A stretch of DNA of 64,000 nucleotides from JAWHQP01 sp032586195 (GCA_032586195.1 JAWHQP010000001.1:124001-188000), one strand, 5' to 3'; shown: positions 25,481 through 34,455, counted from the first letter of the stretch. Numbers and translations: made by a program. The notes: generated from the sequence alone by a model not told the origin.

Positions 25481-26179
25481 TCACTTATTGCTGTCTAAAA
25501 TAAAATCGGCCGCCATCCGGCTATGTAATTGTGCGGTATCGAAAAACGGTAATGCCGAATCTGTTTGTCGAATCAATAAACCGATCTCGGTACAGCCGAG
25601 AATTACGCCTTCAGCCCCCTGTCGGGCTAATTCATTAATCGTATGTAAATAAAACCGTTTTGCCGTCGGGTTAAATTTGCCTACACAAAGTTCGTCAAAG
25701 ATAATACGATGAATTTCCGCCTGTGTATCGTCATCCGGTACAAGCGCGGTGATGCTCCGTTCCGCCAGTCCGGCGCGATAGAAATGATCCTGCATGGTGA
25801 AACGGGTGCCTAACAACGCCACTTGAGTTAAACCTTTCGCTTTAATTGCGTCGGCCGTCGCGTCTAAAATGTGCAGGAACGGAATATTGACAGCCTGCAT
25901 AATCGGCGCGGCAACTTTGTGCATAGTATTGGTTGCCAGCACGATACCGTCCGCTCCGATACGAGCCAATTTCCGTGCCGCGGCAGCCAAAATTTCGCCC
26001 GCCTTATCCCAGTCGCCTGATTTCTGGCACTGTACGATTTCCTCAAATTCTACACTCACCATCACAATCGGAGCGGAATAGTTCGCGCCCAAAGCCTGAT
26101 TCACTAACCGATTAATTTCACTGTAATAAGTGATTGTACTTTCGGGGCTCATACCGCCGATAATACCTAATGTTTTCAT
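25481..26179 (-). CDS. YgeA-type aspartate/glutamate racemase family protein
   Basis: This 232-residue cytoplasmic enzyme has the Asp/Glu racemase fold. It starts KTLGIIGGMSPESTITYY. The first catalytic position is Thr83 in LATNTMHKVA and the second is Cys196 in ILGCTEIGLL. The usual racemases carry two cysteines; the Thr/Cys pair is the atypical set known from E. coli YgeA, which acts on L-aspartate/glutamate or homoserine-type substrates. The residue before Thr83 is Ala, where YgeA has Cys. Its ATG overlaps the stop of the MNT gene by four bases (ATGA), so translation is probably coupled. The gnd start is 32 bases downstream. Confidence 0.85.
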   Translation of the reverse strand: MKTLGIIGGMSPESTITYYSEINRLVNQALGANYSAPIVMVSVEFEEIVQCQKSGDWDKAGEILAAAARKLARIGADGIVLATNTMHKVAAPIMQAVNIPFLHILDATADAIKAKGLTQVALLGTRFTMQDHFYRAGLAERSITALVPDDDTQAEIHRIIFDELCVGKFNPTAKRFYLHTINELARQGAEGVILGCTEIGLLIRQTDSALPFFDTAQLHSRMAADFILDSNK

Positions 26180-26496
26180 TTAGTTACCTCGTTCTGAGCA
26201 TGCTGCACCACCTCGTAGCATTGCATGATAATTTCTTTAAATGCGGGTGAAGTGCCCGTCCAATCCACGATATCCACTTTCCACGGCAGATCGCTTTCCG
26301 AAAATGCTTCTGCCAGATCTGCCTGAGTTGCTAGATCTAGCGGCGTATCGGTCATTATTGCCAAATCTAAATCCGAATAAGGTTTCGCATTGTTTTTTAC
26401 CCGGGAACCAAAGGCCAATACCTTAAATTGCGGAACAAACTGCTGTAGAATGTGCCGCACAATACGCAGTTCTTCAGGTGTTAGCATTATTGTCAT
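26176..26496 (-). CDS. Minimal nucleotidyltransferase (MNT) antitoxin-like protein
   Basis: This 106-residue protein has the nucleotidyltransferase signature FGSRVKNNAKPYSDLDLAI (GS...DLD, near residues 30-48) and a third acidic position in KVDIVDW. It is of the HI0073 type. In studied HEPN/MNT modules the MNT protein adds AMP to the HEPN toxin and silences it. The gene overlaps the HEPN gene upstream and the racemase gene downstream by four bases each. Function is inferred from family and pairing. Confidence 0.88.
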   Translation of the reverse strand: MTIMLTPEELRIVRHILQQFVPQFKVLAFGSRVKNNAKPYSDLDLAIMTDTPLDLATQADLAEAFSESDLPWKVDIVDWTGTSPAFKEIIMQCYEVVQHAQNEVTK

Positions 26497-26900
26497 GAGC
26501 TTTCTCCTTGCAATTTGCTGAGCAGAAACTCGGCTTCGGCAAGAAATTTCGGGATATTCTCAACCACTGCGATTGCCGTTTCTTCGCCATAAGTGTGGCT
26601 GGTACGGCTGCGCATTTCGCGATACTGTTTCCAGTCCGTCCAGTTGCCCAGCAGCAAGCCGCGCTCATTGCCCGAACGAATTAAATCCTGAAAGTTCATG
26701 CTATCGTATCCGGTCGGATTCGCCGAGGTTTGCTCAAGATAACGTTTCAGCATTTTATGACTGATTTCATATGTAAATTCAAAACGTTGAATCAATCCAT
26801 CACGGATTTGCTCGTCGCCGGTATCCTGCAAATAGCGAACCAGCCCTTGCGACAAACGGGCTACAGCATTGCGTAAAGGTGTTAAATCCAGCTCTGTCAT
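26493..26900 (-). CDS. HEPN-domain protein (HI0074-type nucleotidyltransferase substrate-binding protein, likely toxin)
   Basis: This 135-residue all-helical protein carries an RX4HXY motif, RSRTSHTY, near residues 97-104. That motif is the RNase active site of HEPN toxins, and its tyrosine is the residue AMPylated by MNT partners. The segment FEFTYEISHKMLKRYLEQ is typical of HI0074 proteins. It pairs with the overlapping MNT gene. The start has AAGGC upstream. A 62-base gap with one USS separates it from pgl. The pair is small and of ordinary base composition, so it may have been acquired long ago. Confidence 0.88.
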   Translation of the reverse strand: MTELDLTPLRNAVARLSQGLVRYLQDTGDEQIRDGLIQRFEFTYEISHKMLKRYLEQTSANPTGYDSMNFQDLIRSGNERGLLLGNWTDWKQYREMRSRTSHTYGEETAIAVVENIPKFLAEAEFLLSKLQGESS

Positions 26901-26934
26901 ATTTTTGCCTTATTCATGAATACTGTTCAAAACT

Positions 26935-26956
26935 CGGAAAAACAGCACCGCACTTT
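26935..26956 (-). repeat. Uptake signal sequence, long form
   Basis: Core ACCGCACTTT at 26947-26956, preceded by AAAACTCGG and an A-run. It lies in the pgl-HEPN gap, inside the presumed operon, without a partner copy. Confidence 0.85.
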
Positions 26957-26962
26957 GCGTGA

Positions 26963-27667
26963 TTATTTCAGCAGCTTGCCTGCCTCCGCGTCTAAATACC
27001 ATTCCGTTACCCCTTGAATCGCCTGAATGCGGGCTGCGGGGTAAGGCAGAAGTGCGGTGTCGTTTTGTTGAATTTCCTGCAGTAACGCGGCTTTTGCGCC
27101 GCCTGTAACGAGGTAAGTCAGGCGTTTGGCCCGAGCGATTAATTTAGCCGTTTTGGAAATCCGCAACTGCCCGCTTTCCGGGTGTCTGGCAATCACCGCC
27201 AGCCGTTCATCCGCAAAGTCGGTGTGATGGGGGAATAATGAGGCGGTGTGACCATCCGTTCCCATACCTAAAATAATCCAATCGAATTCACCGTTCGGCA
27301 CTAATGTTAATTCTTCGCTGAAACGGGCAAGTTCGGCATGCACTTCGTTTTCACCGCGAATGCGATGGATATTTTCCGCGGGAATTGAAATATGATCGAA
27401 CAGTAATTTCTGTACTTCACCGTAGTTACTTTCAGGATCTTGCGGCGGTACCATACGCTCGTCGCCCCACCAAAAATGCAGATTTTGCCACCGCACTTTG
27501 TCGGCGAACGGAGCCTGTGCCAAGATATTAAATAATAATTTCGGCGTTGAACCGCCCGATAGGGAAATATGCACGGGACGGTTCAGTTCGCTGTAAAGCT
27601 GCAATTCCCAAGCCATTTTTTCTACCACATGGCGGGCGCTGGGGAAAATAACGTAATTCATATTCAT
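26963..27667 (-). CDS. pgl: 6-phosphogluconolactonase
   Basis: Pgl hydrolyses 6-phosphogluconolactone, the second step of the pentose phosphate pathway. The 234-residue DevB-type protein has the sugar-phosphate loop ISLSGGSTPKLLF, the FWWGDERMVPPQDPESNYG segment and the catalytic ILGMGTDGHTASLFP. It lies 36 bases after zwf on the same strand. Two USS cores occur in the gene, at 27050 and 27490. Confidence 0.97.
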   Translation of the reverse strand: MNMNYVIFPSARHVVEKMAWELQLYSELNRPVHISLSGGSTPKLLFNILAQAPFADKVRWQNLHFWWGDERMVPPQDPESNYGEVQKLLFDHISIPAENIHRIRGENEVHAELARFSEELTLVPNGEFDWIILGMGTDGHTASLFPHHTDFADERLAVIARHPESGQLRISKTAKLIARAKRLTYLVTGGAKAALLQEIQQNDTALLPYPAARIQAIQGVTEWYLDAEAGKLLK

Positions 27668-27703
27668 CTCGCTATGATCTGAGGGCGTATGCCCAATGAT
27701 TCT

Positions 27704-29191
27704 TCACACTTTTTTCTTCATTTGGCCGCTGGGTTTACGCCATAATCTGCCGTTTTTCGCAATCATTTTATCGGCTTCAACCGGCCCCCATGTGCCTGCC
27801 TCGTATTCATAAACGCGGCCGCCGTTTGCTTTGTAGTCTAAAATAGGCTGTACGAATTTCCAGCAGGCGTGCACGGCATCGGTACGGGCGAACAGAGTGG
27901 CATCGCCTTTCATTGCGTCCAATAATAAGCGTTCGTAAGCGGTCAACAGACTGGAGGCGGAACTTAAATCGGAGTAACGGAAATCCATAGAAACTTCTTT
28001 CGCTTCAAAGCCCGCACCCGGTTTTTTTAAGCCGAAACGCATGGAAATGCCTTCATCGGGCTGAATGCGGATGATCAGTTTATTTTCCGGTGCCGCCTGA
28101 CTGAACACAGGGTGCGGCGTGGTTTTAAAATGAATGACCACTTCCGTGACACGGGCGGCTAAGCGTTTACCCGAACGGACATAAAACGGCACGCCCGCCC
28201 ACCGCCAGTTATCGATTTCACAACGCAAGGCGAGGTAGGTTTCGGTGGTGGAATCCGGCGGCACGCCTTTTTCCTGCGTATAGCCGTTTACGGTTTCGCC
28301 GTTAATGGTCGCCGCGGTATATTGCCCCAGCACTAAGTCATGTTTAATGGATTCTTCGTCCAACGGATGCAGGCAGTATAATACTTTTGCCACTTCGTCA
28401 CGCATGGAATCCGCGTTGATGATTGCGGGCGGTTCCATAGCGACCATGGCGAGCACCTGCAATAAGTGGTTCTGGAACATATCCCGCATTGCACCCGAAC
28501 CGTCGTAGTAGCCGCCGCGCTGTTCCACGCCGATTTCTTCCGCTCCGGTGATTTCTATGTAGTCGATATAGTTGCGGTTCCAGAGTGGCTCAAATAATCC
28601 GTTGGAAAAACGCAATACCAACAGATTCTGCACGGTTTCTTTACCGAGATAATGGTCAATACGATAGATTTGATGTTCTTCAAAGAAACGATGAATTTGT
28701 ACGTCCAAGGCTTTGGCGGTTTTGATATCGTAACCGAACGGCTTTTCTACAATGAGGCGTTTCCAGCCGTATTCTTCGGTGTTAAGCCCGTGAGCGGCCA
28801 AACATTCCGGAATGACGCCGTACAGGCTTGGCGGCGTGGACATATAATACAGCGTGTTACCGCAGGTTTGATATTTATCGTGCAGTTCATCCAGACGGGG
28901 CACGAGTTTGCCGTAATCACCGGAGTCCGAGGTGTTTATCGCCTGGTAATAAAGATGTGAGCAGAAGTTCTCTAAGGTTTCACCCTCCGCTTTTTCATGC
29001 TCAATCAAGGCGTTACGCATTTTCTCGCGGAAAGAGTCATCGGTTAATTCCGAACGGGCCACGCCCAATACCGAGAAATTTTCCGCAAGACGACCGAATT
29101 TATACAGGTTATACAGGGCGGGAATAAGTTTGCGGTGGGTTAAATCACCTGATGCCCCGAAGATGACGATACAATTATTTTCAGCTTTCAT
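27704..29191 (-). CDS. zwf: Glucose-6-phosphate 1-dehydrogenase
   Basis: Zwf oxidises glucose-6-phosphate with NADP, opening the oxidative pentose phosphate pathway. The 495-residue protein has the N-terminal cofactor motif IFGASGDLTHRKLIPALY, the active-site RIDHYLGKETVQN (substrate lysine and general-base region) and EKPFGYD. An AGGAA precedes the ATG. It starts a six-gene same-strand run zwf-pgl-HEPN-MNT-racemase-gnd, with cysQ upstream. Confidence 0.98.
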   Translation of the reverse strand: MKAENNCIVIFGASGDLTHRKLIPALYNLYKFGRLAENFSVLGVARSELTDDSFREKMRNALIEHEKAEGETLENFCSHLYYQAINTSDSGDYGKLVPRLDELHDKYQTCGNTLYYMSTPPSLYGVIPECLAAHGLNTEEYGWKRLIVEKPFGYDIKTAKALDVQIHRFFEEHQIYRIDHYLGKETVQNLLVLRFSNGLFEPLWNRNYIDYIEITGAEEIGVEQRGGYYDGSGAMRDMFQNHLLQVLAMVAMEPPAIINADSMRDEVAKVLYCLHPLDEESIKHDLVLGQYTAATINGETVNGYTQEKGVPPDSTTETYLALRCEIDNWRWAGVPFYVRSGKRLAARVTEVVIHFKTTPHPVFSQAAPENKLIIRIQPDEGISMRFGLKKPGAGFEAKEVSMDFRYSDLSSASSLLTAYERLLLDAMKGDATLFARTDAVHACWKFVQPILDYKANGGRVYEYEAGTWGPVEADKMIAKNGRLWRKPSGQMKKKV

Positions 29192-29275
29192 GTTTGTTCC
29201 TAATTATTTATTATTCCATATTTTGGTTAATTTTATTTAATAGTGCAATAAAACGGTATATTTTACCAATAGTCA

Positions 29276-30082
29276 TTACTGATTAAATTGAAAGATTTTT
29301 TCCCAATCTGCGTCACGATTTACCATGACAAAGTGAGGATTCACTAAGCTTTCCCGCTGATTATAGCTGAGCGGTCGGAAATGCAAATTGAAAATGCGGC
29401 CGCCGATTTCAGCCAAAATCACTTCCGCCGCCGCGGTATCCCATTCGCCCGTATTGCCTAGTCGTAAATAACAATCGACTAAACCTTCGGCGACCATTCC
29501 GGCTTTCAGGCTGCTTGAACCGTATTGAATCAGTTCCGCCTGATAAGGCGAACGCAGGGTTTGCAGAATTTTACGTGGAGCGGTTGAGCCTATCGCGATT
29601 TTTATGCGGGAAGAAATATCGGCGTTGATCGGTTGTAATCGGCGTGCGGGCCGGTTTTGTTCAATTACAAAGGCTCCTTGTCCTTTCACCGCGTAATAGG
29701 TTTTCTGAAGAATGGGTGCGTGAATAACGCCTAGAATGGGTTGATGGCGGTCCACCAGACTTATTATGACGGAAAACTGATCGGAGCGATCAATAAATTG
29801 CTGCGTGCCGTCCAAAGGATCGATGAGCCAGTAACGCCGCCAGTCTTGCCGTTGCCGCAAGGGAACGGTGCAGTTTTCTTCGGATAAAACGGGGATATCG
29901 GGTGTTAATGCGGTGAGCTGCCGGACCAAGAACTGGCTGACAAATAAATCCGCTTCCGTGACGGGTGTGTTGTCCGTTTTGGTATGCACGCTGACCGAAT
30001 GAGCATAAAATTCCGTTAAATGCCTGCCCGCCTGATAAGCGATGGCCAATACGGATTGCAGAAACTGTTGATTAATTTGCAT
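29276..30082 (-). CDS. cysQ: 3'(2'),5'-bisphosphate nucleotidase CysQ
   Basis: CysQ removes the 3'-phosphate from PAP, a by-product of sulfate assimilation, at the inner face of the membrane. It belongs to the lithium-sensitive inositol monophosphatase superfamily: metal ligands are in LSEEN, IDPLDGTQQFIDR and EWDTAAAEVI. The ATG at 30082 (MQINQQFLQSV) is chosen, giving 268 residues; the frame extends four codons to a GTG at 30094. Neither has a strong ribosome binding site. The cysQ-zwf neighbourhood is also known from H. influenzae. Confidence 0.93.
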   Translation of the reverse strand: MQINQQFLQSVLAIAYQAGRHLTEFYAHSVSVHTKTDNTPVTEADLFVSQFLVRQLTALTPDIPVLSEENCTVPLRQRQDWRRYWLIDPLDGTQQFIDRSDQFSVIISLVDRHQPILGVIHAPILQKTYYAVKGQGAFVIEQNRPARRLQPINADISSRIKIAIGSTAPRKILQTLRSPYQAELIQYGSSSLKAGMVAEGLVDCYLRLGNTGEWDTAAAEVILAEIGGRIFNLHFRPLSYNQRESLVNPHFVMVNRDADWEKIFQFNQ

Positions 30083-30175
30083 AACGTAGAACACGCCTTA
30101 GATAAATCGGATAAAAACGTTCGTCATTTTAGCAGATGTTTGTTTGATTGACGAGGTGAAGAACAGACTTTTCGT

Positions 30176-30265
30176 GAAGTGCGGTGTTGAAAATCGGAGT
30201 TTTTTACTGTGGCTAACTTTCGCCATGTGATCATGTAAAAATTCCGATTTTCAACACCGCACTTT
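30176..30265. repeat. Long perfect inverted repeat of two long-form uptake signals
   Basis: Arms 30177-30198 and 30243-30264 are 22-base perfect inverted copies, and similarity continues through the T-run. Each arm is a complete long-form USS. The 44-base loop has no obvious content. It sits 13 bases after the OPT transporter stop and probably terminates it. Confidence 0.88.
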
Positions 30266-30277
30266 AAGTGTGAAACG

Positions 30278-32278
30278 CTATTTTTTCGCGCGTAATACCC
30301 GTAGGGTGAGGATAACGATACCGATAATGAAGACAATTAATCCCAATACTTCGCCCGTTGCCGCCCAATTGTCGAGCTCAATGGCAAGCGGTGTATCGGA
30401 GCCGCCCGCGGTAACGGAAGCGGCGATTACAAAGGCCAGCAGCACGCCCACCAGGCTTTCGCCGACGATTAAGCCCGCCGCGAACAGTGTACCGAACCGT
30501 TCGCTGTCACGCCGGATCCGGCTTTTATCCTTACCCGTTCTGTCGGCGTATTTGTCCAGGTGACGTTTAACCAGCCAAGCCAGTAATGCCCCGATAAAAA
30601 TCGGTGCATTGACCACCGGAGGCAGATAAATCCCCATGCCCACGGCTAAAGCGGGTAAGGCAAAACGACCGTTGCTGATACGTTTAAAAATCGTATCAAG
30701 GATAATTAAAATAATGCCGAGGGCAATGCCCATAAAGATGTAAGTCCATTCCAGATGATCGGTGAAAATACCGTTGGCAATCGTCATCATCAGGGTTGCC
30801 TGCGGCGCGGATAACGTCTGCGAGGCATCCATTCCGGCACGCGGCATGGCGTCGGCAAAGCCGTAGGCGTTGTAGAGAATTTCCAGCACGGGCGCGATGA
30901 CCATCGCCCCGACGATACAGCCGACGATTAAGGCAAATTGTTGCCGCCAAGGCGTGGCATGCACCAGCAGGCCTGTTTTCAAGTCCTGTAGATTATCGTT
31001 TGAAATAGCGGCGATGGTAATCACAATAGAGGCCGTGAAAATGGTCAACGCGGTTAAAAAACGCTGACCGTCCGTGCTATCCAGCAGACCGAATGAGTGA
31101 CCGACCGTCATGAGCACCAAGGCCGTCACCACCACGGAAATGATCCCGATACCTGAAATCGGGCTGGAAGATGAGCCCACTAATCCCGCCATATAGCCGC
31201 AAGCCGCCGCCACGAAAAAGCCGATTACAGCGGCAAGCGCGGTACAGATAACAATCAGCAGCAGAGATAATTCCGATGAAATGGCGGCAGGTTTGATGAA
31301 GCTGTAAAACACCACGGCGATCAGCGCAATGCTCGTCAAGGCGATATAAATCATGGAGGTAGGCGATAAATCCTGTTGGGTGCGGTCCGTTTCATTATTG
31401 CCGCTCAGAGTCCGGAAAGAATGTCTTAAGCCTTCAAACATAGGTTTTAACAGTATCAGTAATGTCCAGATGGCTGCGATACCGATGGTGCCGACACCGA
31501 TAAAGCGGACCTTTTCCTTCCAGATGGACATGGCATAACCGATCATATCCGCGTCTGTAGGCATGACGCCGTGAGAGCTGAAGTAAGGCACTAACACGCC
31601 CCAGGACAAGACCAACCCGAGCAGAATGGCGATACCGCCGATCAGCCCAACCAAATAGCCGGCCCCCAATAATGCCAGAGAGAAACCCATCGGGATTTGA
31701 AAAATGGCGTTACCGCCTTTCAGCCACAGGCTGGCACCGTCGGCAATTACCCGTAAGCCGTTGGTTAAAAAGCTGACCACGGCCGCCACAATACCGCCCA
31801 CGGCAATTTCTTTAATGCCGCTTTCGGCGTTTTTATCCGCATTGCCCGCCTTTAAGATTTCGGCTGCGGCAACCCCTTCCGGGTAAGGCAGTTCGCTTTT
31901 CACCACCATCACATTGCGCAGCGGGATGGTGAAGATCACCCCTAAAATCCCGCCTGCGGTACAGACCAGCATAGTCTGCCAGAACGGAAAACCTTGCCAA
32001 TAGCCCATCATCAGCAACGCCGGCAAGACGAAAATGACCGAAGAAAGCGTACCCGCGGAGGAGGCTTGCGTTTGCACCATATTGTTTTCGAGAATGTTGG
32101 ATCCCTTGAACATTTTTAGCACCGCCATAGAAATAACCGCGGCGGGAATGGATGAAGCAAAGGTAAGTCCCACCTTTAAGCCCAGATATACATTGGAAGC
32201 GGTAAATACCACCGTAATAAGAGCCCCGAGCAACATACCCCGCAGGGTCAGCTCGGGAAGATTAGATTGATTATGCAT
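30278..32278 (-). CDS. OPT family oligopeptide transporter
   Basis: This 666-residue inner-membrane protein has about fifteen hydrophobic segments. It opens with LPELTLRGMLLGALITVVFTASNVYLGLKVG, characteristic of OPT proteins, and contains GLVGSSSSPISGIGI, the NPSNSPISG-like family signature. OPT carriers take up small peptides or peptide-like chelates; the substrate is unknown. AAGGGG precedes the ATG. Order nudE-OPT-cysQ-zwf on one strand; the cysQ/zwf/OPT neighbourhood resembles that of H. influenzae. Confidence 0.9.
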   Translation of the reverse strand: MHNQSNLPELTLRGMLLGALITVVFTASNVYLGLKVGLTFASSIPAAVISMAVLKMFKGSNILENNMVQTQASSAGTLSSVIFVLPALLMMGYWQGFPFWQTMLVCTAGGILGVIFTIPLRNVMVVKSELPYPEGVAAAEILKAGNADKNAESGIKEIAVGGIVAAVVSFLTNGLRVIADGASLWLKGGNAIFQIPMGFSLALLGAGYLVGLIGGIAILLGLVLSWGVLVPYFSSHGVMPTDADMIGYAMSIWKEKVRFIGVGTIGIAAIWTLLILLKPMFEGLRHSFRTLSGNNETDRTQQDLSPTSMIYIALTSIALIAVVFYSFIKPAAISSELSLLLIVICTALAAVIGFFVAAACGYMAGLVGSSSSPISGIGIISVVVTALVLMTVGHSFGLLDSTDGQRFLTALTIFTASIVITIAAISNDNLQDLKTGLLVHATPWRQQFALIVGCIVGAMVIAPVLEILYNAYGFADAMPRAGMDASQTLSAPQATLMMTIANGIFTDHLEWTYIFMGIALGIILIILDTIFKRISNGRFALPALAVGMGIYLPPVVNAPIFIGALLAWLVKRHLDKYADRTGKDKSRIRRDSERFGTLFAAGLIVGESLVGVLLAFVIAASVTAGGSDTPLAIELDNWAATGEVLGLIVFIIGIVILTLRVLRAKK

Positions 32279-32372
32279 AGATATGCCCCTTAGTTTAAAT
32301 TCATCGGAGAATATCCTACCTGAAAATGCGCTAAAAACGAACTTGAAGTGACAACAAAATAACCGGAATTTC

Positions 32373-32924
32373 TTATTTGTACGATAAATAATCTCTCAGC
32401 GCGTATAACGCCACTAGATTTCTTGCTTCACAGAAATCGGGATCAGCGATTAATTGGTCAATTTTTGCCAAGGGAAACCGTACTAATTCGAGCGATTCGG
32501 GCTCATCGCCCTCCAACTTACTCGGATAAAGCTCACGGGCGATCAAAATATGCATGGGGTTATTCATAAAGCTTGGTGAAGCGTTCACCGTGCGGAGATG
32601 GATGAATTCCCTTGCCGTGAAGCCTATTTCTTCCTGCATTTCTCGGTTAGCGCTTTCCACTGGCGTTTCGCCTGCTTCCATCAGGCCTTTGGTAAAACCC
32701 AGCTCGTAGCGTTCCGTGCCCACGGCGTATTCACGCACCATCAGCAAATCGTCGCCATCTATCGCCAGTACCATCACCGCCGCCCGCGAGCTCGGTTTAA
32801 ACCGTTCATAGGTACGCAGCTCGCCGTTAGAAAATTTCAGATCCACCGCCTGAATTTCAAAAATACGTGATTTTGCCGCAAGGGAAATATTGAGAATTTC
32901 GGGTGTTTTTAACGTCGTCATAAG
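32373..32924 (-). CDS. nudE: ADP compounds hydrolase NudE
   Basis: NudE hydrolyses ADP-ribose, Ap3A and NADH. The ATG at 32924 (MTTLKTPEILNISL), with AAGGTAA upstream, gives 183 residues, close to E. coli NudE; the frame extends 12 codons further up without similarity. The Nudix box is complete (GLMEAGETPVESANREMQEE followed by IGF), preceded by the family segment MVREYAVGTERYELGFTKG. It is divergent from hslR. Confidence 0.94.
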   Translation of the reverse strand, partial: LMTTLKTPEILNISLAAKSRIFEIQAVDLKFSNGELRTYERFKPSSRAAVMVLAIDGDDLLMVREYAVGTERYELGFTKGLMEAGETPVESANREMQEEIGFTAREFIHLRTVNASPSFMNNPMHILIARELYPSKLEGDEPESLELVRFPLAKIDQLIADPDFCEARNLVALYALRDYLSYK

Positions 32925-32993
32925 GTTACCTTTTACAAGTTGTGGCTTTAACGTTACCATGAGGATTTCTATTGTATATGCTAAGGCAAAAGA

Positions 32994-33401
32994 ATGGCAA
33001 AGAATTCATCTCAACAAAAAGCGGCGGACGATGATGTTCGACTGGATAAATGGCTGTGGGCGGCACGTTTTTACAAAAACCGCACCCTTGCCAAAGAAAT
33101 GATTGACGGCGGCAAGGTGCATTACAACGGACAGCGTACCAAACCGAATAAAAGCGTGGAAATTGGGGCGAAAATCCGGTTACGGCAAGGTAATGATGAA
33201 AAAGAAATCGTTGTCACCGCACTTTCGACCCAACGACGCGGCGCTCCCGAGGCACAGCGGCTGTATCAGGAAACGGAACAAAGCGTTAAAGCCCGTGAAG
33301 ACATGGCGCTGGCGCGCAAAATGAATACGATGCCGAGCCCGGATCACCGCCCGACCAAAAAGGAACGGCGGGATTTGCTGAAGTTCAAATATCGGGATTA
33401 A
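32994..33401 (+). CDS. hslR: Heat shock protein Hsp15, ribosome-associated
   Basis: Hsp15 binds free 50S subunits carrying stalled nascent chains. The 135-residue protein has an S4 RNA-binding domain in the first 60 residues (VRLDKWLWAARFYKNRTLA, MIDGGKVHYNGQRTKPNKSV). A basic, charged C-terminal helix follows (PTKKERRDLLKFKYRD). A USS core lies at 33216-33225. hslO follows, as in E. coli. Confidence 0.95.
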   Translation: MAKNSSQQKAADDDVRLDKWLWAARFYKNRTLAKEMIDGGKVHYNGQRTKPNKSVEIGAKIRLRQGNDEKEIVVTALSTQRRGAPEAQRLYQETEQSVKAREDMALARKMNTMPSPDHRPTKKERRDLLKFKYRD

Positions 33402-33458
33402 ACCTTGTAACACGGTAATTTAACCCTATATTGAACAACAATCTCGTGCCGGCACCGC

Positions 33459-33487
33459 AAAGTGCGGTGTTAAAAATCCGAGTTTTT
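33459..33487 (+). repeat. Uptake signal sequence, long form
   Basis: Core AAAGTGCGGT at 33459-33468 with GTTA, A-run and GAGTTTTT tail, in the hslR-hslO gap. CACCGC just before the core makes a small 7-bp palindrome with TGCGGTG. Confidence 0.88.
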
Positions 33488-33510
33488 ATACTTTCATAGA
33501 CAGGAACAAT

Positions 33511-34389
33511 ATGACAGCTTATACCCAAGATAACGACAAACTTTACCGCTACCTGTTCCGGCACCGCGCGGTGCGCGGCGAATGGGTGCGGATTAATCAA
33601 TCCTTTGCCGATACCCTGAATACTCATCATTATCCGGCCGCGGTACGGAATCTGTTGGGTGAAATGTTGGTGGCAACCAGCCTGTTAACGGCGACCCTGA
33701 AATTTAAAGGGCATATCACCGTGCAGATTCAGGGCGACGGTCCATTAAAATTAGCCTTAGTGAACGGCACCGACGAGCAGAATATGCGGGCGCTTGCCCG
33801 CTTACAAGGCGATATTTGCGAAGGCATGAGCCTGCATGATATGGTGGGTAAAGGCGTGCTGGTGATTACCATTGCTCCCGAACAGGGCGAACGTTACCAA
33901 GGCGTGATCGGGTTGGATAAACCGACCATTACGGAATGTCTGGAAGATTATTTTGCCCGTTCGGAACAATTGCAGACCCAGCTTATTATTCGTACCGGAG
34001 AATATGACGGTCAACCCGTGGCGGCGGGTATGCTGTTGCAGATTGTGCCCGACGGTTCCGGTTCCGAGGATGATTTTGAACACCTTGCTACCTTGACGGC
34101 AACGGTGAAAGACGAAGAAATGTTCGGGTTAAGCGCGGAAGAAATGCTGTATCGTTTATATCACGAAGAAACCGTGGAAATTTTCCCGCCGCAAACGGTG
34201 CGGTTTCACTGCGGTTGCTCGCAGGCACGTTCCGGCGCGGCATTATTATTGGTTCCCGATGAAGAAATCGAACAGATTCTGGCGGAACACAATGGTTCCA
34301 TTGATATGCAATGTGAGTGCTGCGGCACGCATTATTTGTTCGATAAGGCCGCGATTCGGAAATTAAAAGAGCAGACGGAATCGGCTTAA
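33511..34389 (+). CDS. hslO: Redox-regulated chaperone Hsp33
   Basis: Hsp33 is a holdase activated when oxidation ejects its zinc. The 292-residue protein has the N-terminal substrate-binding fold (HYPAAVRNLLGEMLVATSLL, GHITVQIQGDGPL). The C-terminal switch has cysteines CGC near residue 233 and CECC near residue 266; the extra Cys between the last pair is minor. It lies 109 bases after hslR with a USS between. Confidence 0.97.
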   Translation: MTAYTQDNDKLYRYLFRHRAVRGEWVRINQSFADTLNTHHYPAAVRNLLGEMLVATSLLTATLKFKGHITVQIQGDGPLKLALVNGTDEQNMRALARLQGDICEGMSLHDMVGKGVLVITIAPEQGERYQGVIGLDKPTITECLEDYFARSEQLQTQLIIRTGEYDGQPVAAGMLLQIVPDGSGSEDDFEHLATLTATVKDEEMFGLSAEEMLYRLYHEETVEIFPPQTVRFHCGCSQARSGAALLLVPDEEIEQILAEHNGSIDMQCECCGTHYLFDKAAIRKLKEQTESA

Positions 34390-34399
34390 TCATCAGATA

Positions 34400-34455
34400 A
34401 AAGTGCGGTGTTATCTTTCGGCGTTTTAAAACTCGCCGTAATAGCACCGCACTTT
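34400..34455. terminator. Inverted uptake-signal pair between hslO and hemY
   Basis: Cores at 34400-34409 (+) and 34446-34455 (-) form an 11-bp outer stem, and CGGCG/CGCCG forms an inner stem. It lies between converging genes and probably terminates both. Confidence 0.83.
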
